Assembly: GCA_963555705.1 (NCBI GenBank)
Contig: OY743180.1
Coordinates: 35,248,129-35,312,128 of the forward strand
Reading direction: 5' to 3'
Source: Ligustrum vulgare
Taxonomy: Eukaryota; Streptophyta; Magnoliopsida; Lamiales; Oleaceae
Length of the DNA: 64,000 nt
Positions within the stretch are counted from its first letter, which is position 1, and the number at the start of each line of letters is the position of its first letter. This document shows positions 33,987 to 48,843 of this stretch, piece after piece. Under the pieces are notes generated by a model, which did not search any database, was not told where the DNA came from, and saw nothing but the letters and a program-made list of their open reading frames with translations. The position numbers and the translations under genes were made by a program.

Positions 33987-34858
33987 GGTATAAAGGAACT
34001 AAGTGGATCCATCTGATATTGATTTCAGCAAGAAAACGCGGAATAGAATAATGAAAAGAAGAGACAAGAATTAATGCGCTGTTTAATTTTATCGATAAAG
34101 GAAGATTTGATGATAAGATTTTGAGATACAGAATATTTTCTTGGATTTGGTACTGATATTTTTGGTATAATAATAAGTAATTAAGGTATGGTGTGATGAT
34201 ACGGGAATACGTGAAAGTGAAATAAGGACCGTATCGAATCAGAATTCATAAGTATGTACAAGTGAAAGAAATACCTTGCGGGAAATGTTGTGACAATTAA
34301 GTGAAGAATTTTAGTTATTTGGGAGCTAATTATTTATTTGCATTTTGCAGAACGTTTTGGTTACAAATATGGGAAAAGATAAGCTGATGATATTATGTTG
34401 ATTGATGAATAATATGTTTGGATATATTACATAGGGAATATTCAGGTAACCATTTTATTTACTTTGGGATATTTGGTGATAAGAAGAAATGACTAATTAT
34501 TATGGTATGATATGTTAGTAAAGATTTATTAAAATTTTAGAGATATTAATACGAATATTTGAGGTCACATGATACGATGATAAGTGACAGGTTACATGAG
34601 TACTACAAGACATGATGAAATATCACATACGATTGGGAATTTTCCTTTTGAGTCAGAATTTATGAGTAGACACATATGTCTATTATTGATAGAAAAGTCC
34701 ATGTTTTTAAGAAAAACAAAGATATGCATTTAGTCAAAGTCCAGTGGGTTAAATATAGTAGCAATGATACTACCTAAGAGAAGAAGAGAAGAGATTCTGA
34801 TTAAGTGTTCAGAAATCATAAGATCAAGTAAGTTTAATTTCGAGGACGAAATTATTTT
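33987..34858. other. Copy 2 3' internal region, no gene seen
   Basis: AT-rich, related to copy 3 (58610-59471) over its length and to copy 1 with gaps. It would contain whatever upstream control the antisense genes have. I see no further genes. Confidence 0.6.
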
Positions 34859-34869
34859 AAGGGGGTAAG
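34859..34869 (+). other. Polypurine tract, copy 2
   Basis: AAGGGGGTAAG directly precedes the 3' LTR. Confidence 0.88.
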
Positions 34870-34871
34870 TT

Positions 34872-36737
34872 TGTAGCGACCAAGAATTTTTACGCGATTA
34901 ATAATTATTTTAATAGAAAATCGTGTCGCTACTATTTCACCCATTTTTATTAAGTTAACGCCGCGACGTATTCGTATAGCCAAGTCAAGAAATAATCGAG
35001 ATCGTTCGATTTTAAATTAAATTCCGAAATTCTAAAAATATCTCCATTCTCTTGATTTAAAGTATATTAAGTCCAAGTACTTAATTCAATGTTATCCCAA
35101 TATTTATTTATACAAAAATTATTTTTATTATTGAAATTAAGAAAATATATGCAAGCATGAGAGGTTCCATTATATATAATAATTATGAGAATCTTAATTT
35201 AATAAATATGGAAAAGTATATGAATGAATTATATACTCCATTATATATAATCATGAAGAGCATAATATTGTATAAATATGGAAAAGTATATGAATGAATT
35301 ATATACTCCATTATATGTAATCATGAAGAGCATAATATTTGTATAAATATGGAAAAGTATATGAATGATTGATAAGACTCCATTATATGTAATCATGAAG
35401 AGCATAATATTTGTATAAATATGGAAAAGTATATGAATGAATTATATACTCCATTATATATAATCATGAAGAGCATATTATTTGTATAAATATGGAAAAG
35501 TATATGAAAGGTAAATACACCTTATATTTTTATGAAAAGTAAGTATGTTTTTATGACAAGTAAGTATATCTTATGTTTTTATGAAAAGTAAGTATATTTT
35601 TATGAAAGGTAAATACACCTTATGTTTTTATGAAAAGTAAGTATGTTTTTATGACAAGTAAGTATATCTTATGTTTTTATGAAAAGTAAGTATGTTTTTA
35701 TGAAAGGTAAATACACCTTATGTTTTTATGAAAAGTAAGTATGTTTTTATGACAAGTAAGTATATCTTATGTTTTTATGAAAATTAAGTATGTTGTTATG
35801 AAATGTAAGTATATCTTATGTTTTTATGAAAATTAAGTATGTTGTTATGAAATGTAAGTATATCTTATGTTTTTATGAAAATTAAGTATGTTGTTATGAA
35901 ATGTAAGTATATCTTATGTTTTTATGAAAAGTAAGTATGTTTTTATGAAAGGTAAATACACCTTATATTTTTATGAAAAGTAAGTATGTTTTTATGACAA
36001 GTAAGTATATCTTATGTTTTTATGAAAAGTAAGTATGTTTTTATGAAAGGTAAATACACCTTATATTTTTATGAAAAGTAAGTATGTTTTTATAACAAGT
36101 AAGTATATCTTATGTTTTTATGAAAAGTAAGTATGTTTTTATGAAAGGTAAATACACCTTATGTTTTTATGAAAAGTAAGTATGTTTTTATGACAAGTAA
36201 GTATATCTTTATGTTTTTATGAAAATATTTGGATCATTGCTATGAAATCAATCTCACAAGATTGTTATGGGTTCCATATGATATGTTTATGATTATGCTA
36301 AGGGGACCGGAGTTTATTAGCGCTACACATAAGAATTCTTGCCATTTAAGTTCGGTAAAATTCTTGTGTCTCCCTATATTTATGAGTATTTCGATCCTAT
36401 CCTATGTTATGATGAAAATGATCCATATGCTTTCAAAAGAAAATTTATGCTTGGTATACTTACTGGGATTTTATAAATCTCACTCTACGATATTTACCAT
36501 TTTCAGATAATTGAAGGTTCGAGGCGGTCAACATGGAAGTGGCAAAAGTGGTTAAGATTGATGAGATAATTATGTTGAACTTTATGTAAGAAAATTATGT
36601 TCTATTTATATTCACAAATAAAAGTATGGGATTCTAATTATTCTTTTGAATAATTTTACATTACTATTTAAGTCTCGATAATATGATATGAGTCACTTTT
36701 AGTGGCACTCGAATGGTCAAGATTTCGGGTCGTCACA
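34872..36737 (+). repeat. 3' LTR of copy 2 (1866 bp)
   Basis: Differs from the 5' LTR at positions I noticed near 36316 (G to T), 36092 (G to A) and 36624 (T to G). Array copies lie at +6020 relative to the 5' LTR. Confidence 0.93.
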
Positions 36738-39700
36738 AAGGTCCTTCCCCTATGCGAATAAAAGTTACCAACTTCTTCAACTCCCGGTCCCACTCCTATT
36801 AACTCAGGAAATCTACTTCAAACATGCAATAATAATGAATTCAAAACTGAAAACAAAATCTAAAGGACCATAAGAATTTAAATAAATAAACTACTTCCTT
36901 TACGAGAAGTACGGTTGTAGCCAGTCCAAGCGTCCATATTGAAAAGCATCCCGAAATGATAAGTATTCTACGAGAACAGCTTATGTAATCGTTAATAACA
37001 ATCTTTCTCAAGCAAATCTTAACAAATATTTTAAAGAAAATAATAGTAAACAATGCAAAAATACATATACAGCAATACAAGAAGATGAAACTTCATACAC
37101 TACTCTTACTTCTACTTATGAAATTTTAATAACCGCTCGAACCTATTGTTGCTCTTACCCCCATTCGTTAAATTTAGTGTCTACTTCAGCTATTACTCCA
37201 ACTGTGACTTACCAACTCCTACAACATCCCGTACTCGTATAAAAGTTATTACTCACTTCACTCCTACTCCGACTCCTATTAACTCAAGTAATCTACGTCA
37301 AACATACACTAATTATAAATTCAACATTAAAAACTAAATCGAACTGGCCATAATAAACATTTCACTAAAAGAATTAATTCCCTTATAAGCAACTAGGTTG
37401 TCGGTATATCAAGTGTGTAGTGTTAAAACCATTCCAAAAGACTAGTATTCTGAGAGCACGTCTTCTGCAATCAATACAAATATTTAATCACTGTCAAGCA
37501 AATCTTAAATAATATTTTAAAGTATACAAAAATAAACTTTACAATAATAAATCTATTGCAATACTAAAATATGAAATTTCATAAACTTGTCTTACTCCAA
37601 ATAAAAGTTACCAACTTCTTCAACTCCCAGTTCGACTCCTATTAACTCAGGAAATCTACTTCAAACATACAATAATAATGAATTCAAAACTGAAAACAAA
37701 ATCTAAAGGGCCATAAGAATTAAAATAAATAAACTACTTCCCTTACGAGAAGTACGGTTGTAGTCAGTCCTAGCGTCCATATTGAAAAGCATCCCGAAAT
37801 GACAAGTATTCTACGAAAACAGCTTATGTAATCGTTAATAACAATCTTTCTCAAGCAAATCTTAACAAATATTTTAAAGAAAATAATAATAAACAATGTA
37901 ATAATACATATACAGCAATACAAGAAGATGAAATTTCATACACTACTCTTACTTCTACTTATGAAATTTTAATAACCGCTCCAACCTATTGTTGCTCTTA
38001 CCCCCATTCGTTAAATTTCGTGTCTACTTCAGCTATTACTCCAACTGTGACTTACCAACTAATACAACATCCCGTACTCGTATAAAAGTTATTACTCACT
38101 TCACTCCTACTCCGACTCCTATTAACTCAAGTAGTCTACGTCAAACATACACTAATTATAAATTCAATATTAAAAACTATATCGAACTGGCCATAATAAA
38201 CATTTCACTAAAAGAATTAATTCCCTTATAAGCAACTAGGTTGTCGGCAAATCAATTGTGTAGCGTTAAAACCATTCCAAAAGACCAGTATTCTACGAGC
38301 ACGTCTTCTGCAATCAATACAAATATTTAATCATTGTCAAGCAAATCTTAAATAATATTTTAAAGTATACAAAAATAAACTTTACAATAATAAATCTATT
38401 GCAATACTAAAATATGAAATTTCATAAACTTGTCTCACTCCAAATCAAAAAAATTTCAGTAGCAGTTCCTAACAATTGTTACTCGTACATCGACATACCT
38501 ACCCCAGGTCCTTACCCTATCCGAATAAAAGTTACCAACTTCTTCAACTCCCAGTCCGACTCCTATTAGCTCAGGAAATCTACTTCAAACATACAATAAT
38601 AATGAATTCAAAACTGAAAACAAAATCTAAAGGGCCATAAGAATTTAAATAAATAAACTACTTCCCTTACGAGAAGTACGGTTGTAGCCAGTCCAAGCGT
38701 CCATATTGAAAACCATCCCAAAAAGACAAGTTTTCTACAGAAAAAGCATATGTAATCGTTAATAACAATCTTTCTCACGCAAATCATTTAAAATATTTTA
38801 AAGAAAATGATAGTAAACAATGCAACAATACATATATAGCAATACCAGAAGATGAACTTTCATACACTACTCTTACTTCTACTTATGAAATTTCAATAAC
38901 CGCTCCAACCTATTGTTACTCTCACCCCCATTCCTTAAATTTAGTGTCTACTTCAGCTATTACTCCAACTGTGACTTACCAACTTCTACCACATCCCGTA
39001 CTCGTATAATAGTTATTACTCACTTCACTCCTACTCCGACTCCTATTAACTCAAGTAATCTGCGTCAAACATACACTAATTATAAATTCAATATTAAAAA
39101 CTAAATCGAACTGGCCATAATAAACATTTCACTAAAAGAAATAATTCCCTTATAAGCAACTAGGTTGTCGGCATATCAAGTGTGTAGTGTTAAAACAATT
39201 CCAAAAGACCAATATTCTGCGAGCACGTCTTCTGCAATCAATACAAATTTTTAATCATTGTCAAGCAAATCTTAAATAATATTTTAAAGTATACAAAAAT
39301 AAACTTTACAATAATAAATCTATTACAATACTAAAATATGAAATTTCATAAACTTGTCTCACTCCAAATCAAAAAAATTTCAGTAGCAGTTCCTAATAAT
39401 TGTTACTCGTACATCGACATACCTACCCAAGGTCCTTCCCCGATGCGAATAAAAGTTACCAACTTCTTCAACTCCCGGTCCGACTCCTATTAACTCAGGA
39501 AATCTACTTCAAACATACAATAATAATGAATTGAAAACTGAAAACAAAATCTAAAGGGCCATAAGAATTAAAATAAATAAACTACTTCCCTTACGAGAAG
39601 TACGGTTGTAGCCAGTCCTAGGGTCCATATTGAAAAGCATCCCGAAATGACAAGTATTCTACGAAAACAGCTTATGTAATCGTTAATAACAATCTTTCTC

Positions 39701-42573
39701 AAGCAAATCTTAACAAATATTTTAAAGAAAATAATAGTAAACAATGTAAAAATACATATACAGCAATACAAGAAGATGAAACTTCATACACTACTCTTAC
39801 TTCTACTTATGAAATTTTAATAACCGCTCCAACCTATTGTTGCTCTTACCCCCATTCGTTAAATTTAGTGTCTACTTCAGCTATTACTCCAACTGTGACT
39901 TACCAACTAATACAACATCCCGTACTCGTATAAAAGTTATTACTCACTTCACTCCTACTCCGACTCCTATTAACTCAAGTAATCTACGTCAAACATACAC
40001 TAATTATAAATTCAATATTAAAAACTATATCGAACTGGCCATAATAAACATTTCACTAAAAGAATTAATTCCCTTATAAGCAACTAGGTTGTCGGCATAT
40101 CAAGTGTGTAGTGTTAAAACCATTCCAAAAGACCAGTATTCTACGAGTTCGTCTTCTGCAATCAATACAAATATTTAATCATTGTCAAGCAAATCTTAAA
40201 TAATATTTTAAAGTATACAAAAATAAACTTTACAATAATAAATCTATTGCAATACTAAAATATGAAATTTCATAAACTTGTCTTACTCCAAATAAAATAA
40301 AATTCAGTAGCAGTTCCTAACAATTGTTTCTCGTACATCGACATACCTACCCCAGGTCTTTACCCTATCCGAATAAAAGTTACCAACTTCTTCAACTCCC
40401 AGTCCGACTCCTATTAGCTCAGGAAATCTACTTCAAACATACAATAATAATGAATTCAAAACTGAAAACAAAATCTAAAGGGCCATAAGAATTTAAATAA
40501 ATAAACTACTTCCCTTACGAGAAGTACGGTTGTAGCCAGTCCAAGCGTCCATATTGAAAACCATCCCAAAAAGACAAGTATTCTACAGAAAAAGCATATG
40601 TAATCGTTAATAACAATCTTTCTCACGCAAATCTTTTAAAATATTTTAAAGAAAATAATAGTAAACAATGCAACAATACATATATAGCAATACCAGAAGA
40701 TGAACTTTCATACACTACTCTTACTTCTACTTATGAAATTTCAATAACCGCTCCAACCTATTGTTACTCTCACCCCCATTCCTTAAATTTAGTGTCTACT
40801 TCAGCTATTACTCCAACTGTGACTTACCAACTTCTACCACATCCCGTACTCGTATAATAGTTATTACTCACTTCACTCCTACTCCGACTCCTATTAACTC
40901 AAGTAATCTGCGTCAAACATACACTAATTATAAATTCAATATTAAAAACTAAATCGAACTGGCCATAATAAACATTTCACTAAAAGAAATAATTCCCTTA
41001 TAAGCAACTAGGTTGTCGGCATATCAAGTGTGTAGTGTTAAAACAATTCCAAAAGACCAGTATTCTGCGAGCACGTCTTCTGCAATCAATACAAATTTTT
41101 AATCATTGTCAAGCAAATCTTAAATAATATTTTAAAGTATACAAAAATAAACTTTACAATAATAAATCTATTACAATACTAAAATATGAAATTTCACAAA
41201 CTTGTCTTACTCCAAATAAAAAAATTTCAGTAGAAGTTCCTAACAATTGTTACTCTGAATCCCATATTTGTTAAACTTTAGTTCCTATTTCCACTTTTAC
41301 TCGTACATCGACATACCTACCCAAGGTCCTTCCCCTATGCGAATAAAAGTTACCAACTTCTTCAACTCCCGGTCCGACTCCTATTAACTCAGGAAATCTA
41401 CTTCAAACATGCAGTAATAATGAATTCAAAACTGAAAACAAAATCTAAAGGACCATAAGAATTTAAATAAATAAACTACTTCCTTTACGAGAAGTACGGT
41501 TGTAGCCAGTCCAAGCGTCCATATTGAAAAGCATCCCGAAATGATAAGTATTCTACGAGAACAGCTTATGTAATCGTTAATAACAATCTTTCTCAAGCAA
41601 ATCTTAACAAATATTTTAAAGAAAATAATAGTAAACAATGTAAAAATACATATACAGCAATACAAGAAGATGAAACTTCATACACTACTCTTACTTCTAC
41701 TTATGAAATTTTAATAACCGCCCGAACCTATTGTTGCTCTTACCCCCATTCGTTAAATTTAGTGTCTACTTCAGCTATTACTCCAACTGTGACTTACCAA
41801 CTCCTACAACATCCCGTACTCGTATAAAAGTTATTACTCACTTCACTCCTACTCCGACTCCTATTAACTCAAGTAATCTACGTCAAACATACACTAATTA
41901 TAAATTCAACATTAAAAACTAAATCGAACTGGCCATAATAAACATTTCACTAAAAGAATTAATTCCCTTATAAGCAACTAGGTTGTCGGCATATCAAGTG
42001 TGTAGTGTTAAAACCATTCCAAAAGACCAGTATTCTGAGAGCACGTCTTCTGCAATCAATACAAATATTTAATCATTATCAAGCAAATCTTAAATAATAT
42101 TTTAAAGTATACAAAAATAAACTTTACAATAATAAATCTATTGCAATACTAAAATATGAAATTTCATAAACTTGTCTTACTCCAAATAAAAGTTACCAAC
42201 TTCTTCAACTCCCAGTTCGACTCCTATTAACTCAGGAAATCTACTTCAAACATACAATAATAATGAATTCAAAACTGAAAACAAAATCTAAAGGGCCATA
42301 AGAATTAAAATAAATAAACTACTTCCCTTACGAGAAGTACGGTTGTAGTCAGTCCTAGCGTCCATATTGAAATGCATCCCGAAATGACAAGTATTCTACG
42401 AAAACAGCTTATGTAATCGTTAATAACAATCTTTCTCAAGCAAATCTTAACAAATATTTTAAAGAAAATAATAATAAACAATGTAATAATACATATACAG
42501 CAATACAAGAAGATGAAATTTCATACACTACTCTTACTTCTACTTATGAAATTTTAATAACCGCTCCAACCTA

Positions 42574-45500
42574 TTGTTGCTCTTACCCCCATTCGTTAAA
42601 TTTAGTGTCTACTTCAGCTATTACTCCAACTGTGACTTACCAACTAATACAACATCCCGTACTCGTATAAAAGTTACTACTCACTTCACTCCTACTCCGA
42701 CTCCTATTAACTCAAGTAATCTACGTCAAACATACACTAATTATAAATTCAATATTAAAAACTATATCGAACTGGCCATAATAAACATTTCACTAAAAGA
42801 ATAAATTCCCTTATAAGCAACTAGGTTGTCGGCATATCAAGTGTGTAGTGTTAAAACCATTCCAAAAGACCAGTACTCTACGAGTTCGTCTTCCGCAATC
42901 AATACAAATATTTAATCATTGTCAAGCAAATCTTAAATAATATTTTAAAGTATACAAAAATAAACTTTACAATAATAAATCTATTGCAATACTAAAATAT
43001 GAAATTTCATAAACTTGTCTTACTCCAAATAAAATAAAATTCAGTAGCAGTTCCTAACAATTGTTTCTCGTACATCGACATACCTACCCCAGGTCCTTAC
43101 CCTATCCGAATAAAAGTTACCAACTTCTTCAACTCCCAGTCCGACTCCTATTAGCTCAGGAAATCTACTTCAAACATACAATAATAATGAATTCAAAACT
43201 GAAAACAAAATCTAAAGGGCCATAAGAATTTAAATAAATAAACTACTTCCCTTACGAGAAGTACGGTTGTAGCCAGTCCAAGCGTCCATATTGAAAACCA
43301 TCCCAAAAAGACAAGTATTCTACAGAAAAAGCATATGTAATCGTTAATAACAATCTTTCTCACGCAAATCTTTTAAAATATTTTAAAGAAAATAATAGTA
43401 AACAATGCAACAATACATATATAGCAATACCAGAAGATGAACTTTCATACACTACTCTTACTTCTACTTATGAAATTTCAATAACCGCTCCAACCTATTG
43501 TTACTCTCACCCCCATTCCTTAAATTTAGTGTCTACTTCAGCTATTACTCCAACTGTGACTTACCAACTTCTACCACATCCCGTACTCGTATAATAGTTA
43601 TTACTCACTTCACTCCTACTCCGACTCCTATTAACTCAAGTAATCTACGTCAAACATACACTAATTATAAATTCAACATTAAAAACTAAATCGAACTGGC
43701 CATAATAAACATTTCACTAAAAGAATTAATTCCCTTATAAGCAACTAGGTTGTCGGCAAATCAATTGTGTAGCGTTAAAACCATTCCAAAAGACCAGTAT
43801 TCTACGAGCACGTCTTCTGCAATCAATACAAATATTTAATCATTGTCAAGCAAATCTTAAATAATATTTTAAAGTATACAAAAATAAACTTTACAATAAT
43901 AAATCTATTGCAATACTAAAATATGAAATTTCATAAACTTGTCTTACTCCAAATAAAAGTTACCAACTTCTTCAACTCCCAGTTCGACTCCTATTAACTC
44001 AGGAAATCTACTTCAAACATACAATTATAATGAATTCAAAACTGAAAACAAAATCTAAAGGGCCATAAGAATTAAAATACATAAACTACTTCCCTTACGA
44101 GAAGTACGGTTGTAGCCAGTCCAAGCGTCCATATTGAAAAGCATCCCGAAATGATAAGTATTCTACGAGAACAGCTTATGTAATCGTTAATAACAATCTT
44201 TCTCAAGCAAATCTTAACAAATATTTTAAAGAAAATAATAGTAAACAATGTAATAATACATATACAGCAATACAAGAAGATGAAATTTCATACACTACTC
44301 TTACTTCTACTTATGAAATTTTAATAACCGCTCCAACCTATTGTTGCTCTTACCCCCATTCGTTAAATTTAGTGTCTACTTCAGCTATTACTCCAACTGT
44401 GACTTACCAACTAATACAACATCCCGTACTCGTATAAAAGTTATTACTCACTTCACTCCTACTCCGACTCCTATTAACTCAAGTAATCTACGTCAAACAT
44501 ACACTAATTATAAATTCAATATTAAAAACTATATCGAACTGGCCATAATAAACATTTCACTAAAAGAATAAATTCCCTTATAAGCAACTAGGTTGTCGGC
44601 ATGTCAAGTGTGTAGTGTTAAAACCATTCCAAAAGACCAGTACTCTACGAGTTCGTCTTCCGCAATCAATACAAATATTTAATCATTGTCAAGCAAATCT
44701 TAAATAATATTTTAAAGTATACAAAAATAAACTTTACAATAATAAATCTATTGCAATACTAAAATATGAAATTTCATAAACTTGTCTTACTCCAAATAAA
44801 ATAAAATTCAGTAGCAGTTCCTAACAATTGTTTCTCGTACATCGACATACCTACCCCAGGTCCTTACCCTATCCGAATAAAAGTTACCAACTTCTTCAAC
44901 TCCCAGTCCGACTCCTATTAGCTCAGGAAATCTACTTCAAACATACAATAATAATGAATTCAAAACTGAAAACAAAATCTAAAGGGCCATAAGAATTTAA
45001 ATAAATAAACTACTTCCCTTACGAGAAGTACGGTTGTAGCCAGTCCAAGCGTCCATATTGAAAACCATCCCAAAAAGACAAGTATTCTACAGAAAAAGCA
45101 TATGTAATCGTTAATAACAATCTTTCTCACGCAAATCTTTTAAAATATTTTAAAGAAAATAATAGTAAACAATGCAACAATACATATATAGCAATACCAG
45201 AAGATGAACTTTCATACACTACTCTTACTTCTACTTATGAAATTTCAATAACCGCTCCAACCTATTGTTACTCTCACCCCCATTCCTTAAATTTAGTGTC
45301 TACTTCAGCTATTACTCCAACTGTGACTTACCAACTTCTACCACATCCCGTACTCGTATAATAGTTATTACTCACTTCACTCCTACTCCGACTCCTATTA
45401 ACTCAAGTAATCTACGTCAAACATACACTAATTATAAATTCAACATTAAAAACTAAATCGAACTGGCCATAATAAACATTTCACTAAAAGAATTAATTCC

Positions 45501-47874
45501 CTTATAAGCAACTAGGTTGTCGGCAAATCAATTGTGTAGCGTTAAAACCATTCCAAAAGACCAGTATTCTACGAGCACGTCTTCTGCAATCAATACAAAT
45601 ATTTAATCATTGTCAAGCAAATCTTAAATAATATTTTAAAGTATACAAAAATAAACTTTACAATAATAAATCTATTGCAATACTAAAATATGAAATTTCA
45701 TAAACTTGTCTTACTCCAAATAAAAGTTACCAACTTCTTCAACTCCCAGTTCGACTCCTATTAACTCAGGAAATCTACTTCAAACATACAATAATAATGA
45801 ATTCAAAACTGAAAACAAAATCTAAAGGGCCATAAGAATTAAAATACATAAACTACTTCCCTTACGAGAAGTACGGTTGTAGCCAGTCCAAGCGTCCATA
45901 TTGAAAAGCATCCCGAAATGATAAGTATTCTACGAGAACAGCTTATGTAATCGTTAATAACAATCTTTCTCAAGCAAATCTTAACAAATATTTTAAAGAA
46001 AATAATAGTAAACAATGTAATAATACATATACAGCAATACAAGAAGATGAAATTTCATACACTACTCTTACTTCTACTTATGAAATTTTAATAACCGCTC
46101 CAACCTATTGTTGCTCTTACCCCCATTCGTTAAATTTAGTGTCTACTTCAGCTATTACTCCAACTGTGACTTACCAACTAATACAACATCCCGTACTCGT
46201 ATAAAAGTTATTACTCACTTCACTCCTACTCCGACTCCTATTAACTCAAGTAATCTACGTCAAACATACACTAATTATAAATTCAATATTAAAAACTATA
46301 TCGAACTGGCCATAATAAACATTTCACTAAAAGAATAAATTCCCTTATAAGCAACTAGGTTGTCGGCATATCAAGTGTGTAGTGTTAAAACCATTCCAAA
46401 AGACCAGTACTCTACGAGTTCGTCTTCCGCAATCAATACAAATATTTAATCATTGTCAAGCAAATCTTAAATAATATTTTAAAGTATACAAAAATAAACT
46501 TTACAATAATAAATCTATTGCAATACTAAAATATGAAATTTCATAAACTTGTCTTACTCCAAATAAAATAAAATTCAGTAGCAGTTCCTAACAATTGTTT
46601 CTCGTACATCGACATACCTACCCCAGGTCCTTACCCTATCCGAATAAAAGTTACCAACTTCTTCAACTCCCAGTCCGACTCCTATTAGCTCAGGAAATCT
46701 ACTTCAAATATACAATAATAATGAATTCAAAACTGAAAACAAAATCTAAAGGGCCATAAGAATTTAAATAAATAAACTACTTCCCTTACGAGAAGTACGG
46801 TTGTAGCCAGTCCAAGCGTCCATATTGAAAACCATCCCAAAAAGACAAGTATTCTACAGAAAAAGCATATGTAATCGTTAATAACAATCTTTCTCACGCA
46901 AATCTTTTAAAATATTTTAAAGAAAATAATAGTAAACAATGCAACAATACATATATAGCAATACCAGAAGATGAACTTTCATACACTACTCTTACTTCTA
47001 CTTATGAAATTTCAATAACCGCTCCAACCTATTGTTACTCTCACCCCCATTCCTTAAATTTAGTGTCTACTTCAGCTATTACTCCAACTGTGACTTACCA
47101 ACTTCTACCACATCCCGTACTCGTATAATAGTTATTACTCACTTCACTCCTACTCCGACTCCTATTAACTCAAGTAATCTACGTCAAACATACACTAATT
47201 ATAAATTCAACATTAAAAACTAAATCGAACTGGCCATAATAAACATTTCACTAAAAGAATTAATTCCCTTATAAGCAACTAGGTTGTCGGCAAATCAATT
47301 GTGTAGCGTTAAAACCATTCCAAAAGACCAGTATTCTACGAGCACGTCTTCTGCAATCAATACAAATATTTAATCATTGTCAAGCAAATCTTAAATAATA
47401 TTTTAAAGTATACAAAAATAAACTTTACAATAATAAATCTATTGCAATACTAAAATATGAAATTTCATAAACTTGTCTTACTCCAAATAAAAGTTACCAA
47501 CTTCTTCAACTCCCAGTTCGACTCCTATTAACTCAGGAAATCTACTTCAAACATACAATAATAATGAATTCAAAACTGAAAACAAAATCTAAAGGGCCAT
47601 AAGAATTAAAATAAATAAACTACTTCCCTTACGAGAAGTACGGTTGTAGCCAGTCCTAGCGTCCATATTGAAAAGCATCCCGAAATGACAAGTATTCTAC
47701 GAAAACAGCTTATGTAATCGTTAATAACAATCTTTCTCAAGCAAATCTTTTAAAATATTTTAAAGAAAATAATAATAAACAATGTAATAATACATATACA
47801 GCAATACAAGAAGATGAAATTTCATACACTACTCTTACTTCTACTTATGAAATTTTAATAACCGCTCCAACCTA
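42574..47874. repeat. 1767-bp higher-order repeat, three copies
   Basis: 42574-44340, 44341-46107 and 46108-47874 each hold a 924-bp then an 843-bp unit. They share private variants: AAAGAATAAATTCCC, CAGTACTCTACGAGTTCG, and CGGCAAATCAATTG in the second unit. I saw very few differences between them. Confidence 0.88.
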
Positions 47875-48843
47875 TTGTTGCTCTTACCCCCATTCGTTAA
47901 ATTTAGTGTCTACTTCAGCTATTACTCCAACTGTGACTTACCAACTAATACAACATCCCGTACTCGTATAAAAGTTATTACTCACTTCACTCCTACTCCG
48001 ACTCCTATTAACTCAAGTAATCTGCGTCAAACATACACTAATTATAAATTCAATATTAAAAACTAAATCGAACTGGCCATAATAAACATTTCACTAAAAG
48101 AGATAATTCCCTTATAAGCAACTAGGTTGTCGGCATATCAAGTGTGTAGTGTTAAAACAATTCCAAAAGACCAGTATTCTGCGAGCACGTCTTCTGCAAT
48201 CAGTACAAATTTTTAATCATTGTCAAGCAAATCTTAAATAATATTTTAAAGTATACAAAATAAACTTTACAATAATAAATCTATTGCAATACTAAAATAT
48301 GAAATTTCATAAACTTGTCTTACTCCAAATAAAAAAATTTCAGTAGAAGTTCCTAACAATTGTTACTCTGAATCCCATATTTGTTAAACTTTAGTTCCTA
48401 TTTCCACTTTTACTCGTACATCGACATACCTACCCAAGGTCCTTCCCCTATCCGAATAAAAGTTACCAACTTCTTCAACTCCCGGTCCGACTCCTATTAA
48501 CTCAGGAAATCTACTTCAAACATGCAATAATAATGAATTCAAAACTGAAAACAAAATCTAAAGGACCATAAGAATTTAAATAAATAAACTACTTCCTCTA
48601 CGAGAAGTACGGTTGTAGCCAGTCCAAGCGTCCATATTGAAAAGCATCCCGAAATGATAAGTATTCTACGAGAACAGCTTATGTAATCGTTAATAACAAT
48701 CTTTCTCAAGCAAATCTTAACAAATATTTTAAAGAAAATAATAGTAAACAATGTAAAAATACATATACAGCAATACAAGAAGATGAAACTTCATACACTA
48801 CTCTTACTTCTACTTATGAAATTTTAATAACCGCTCGAACCTA

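Larger units (their letters stand above)
28852..36737 (+). mobile_element. Non-autonomous LTR retrotransposon, copy 2 (7886 bp)
   Basis: Two 1866-bp LTRs (TGTAGCGACC...TCGTCACA) differ at only about three positions. The 4154-bp internal region has a clear polypurine tract but no intact primer-binding site: sequence after the LTR jumps from GTTGGT to text that in copy 3 lies ~300 bp further in. There is no gag/pol. The antisense two-gene cassette is present. Confidence 0.93.
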
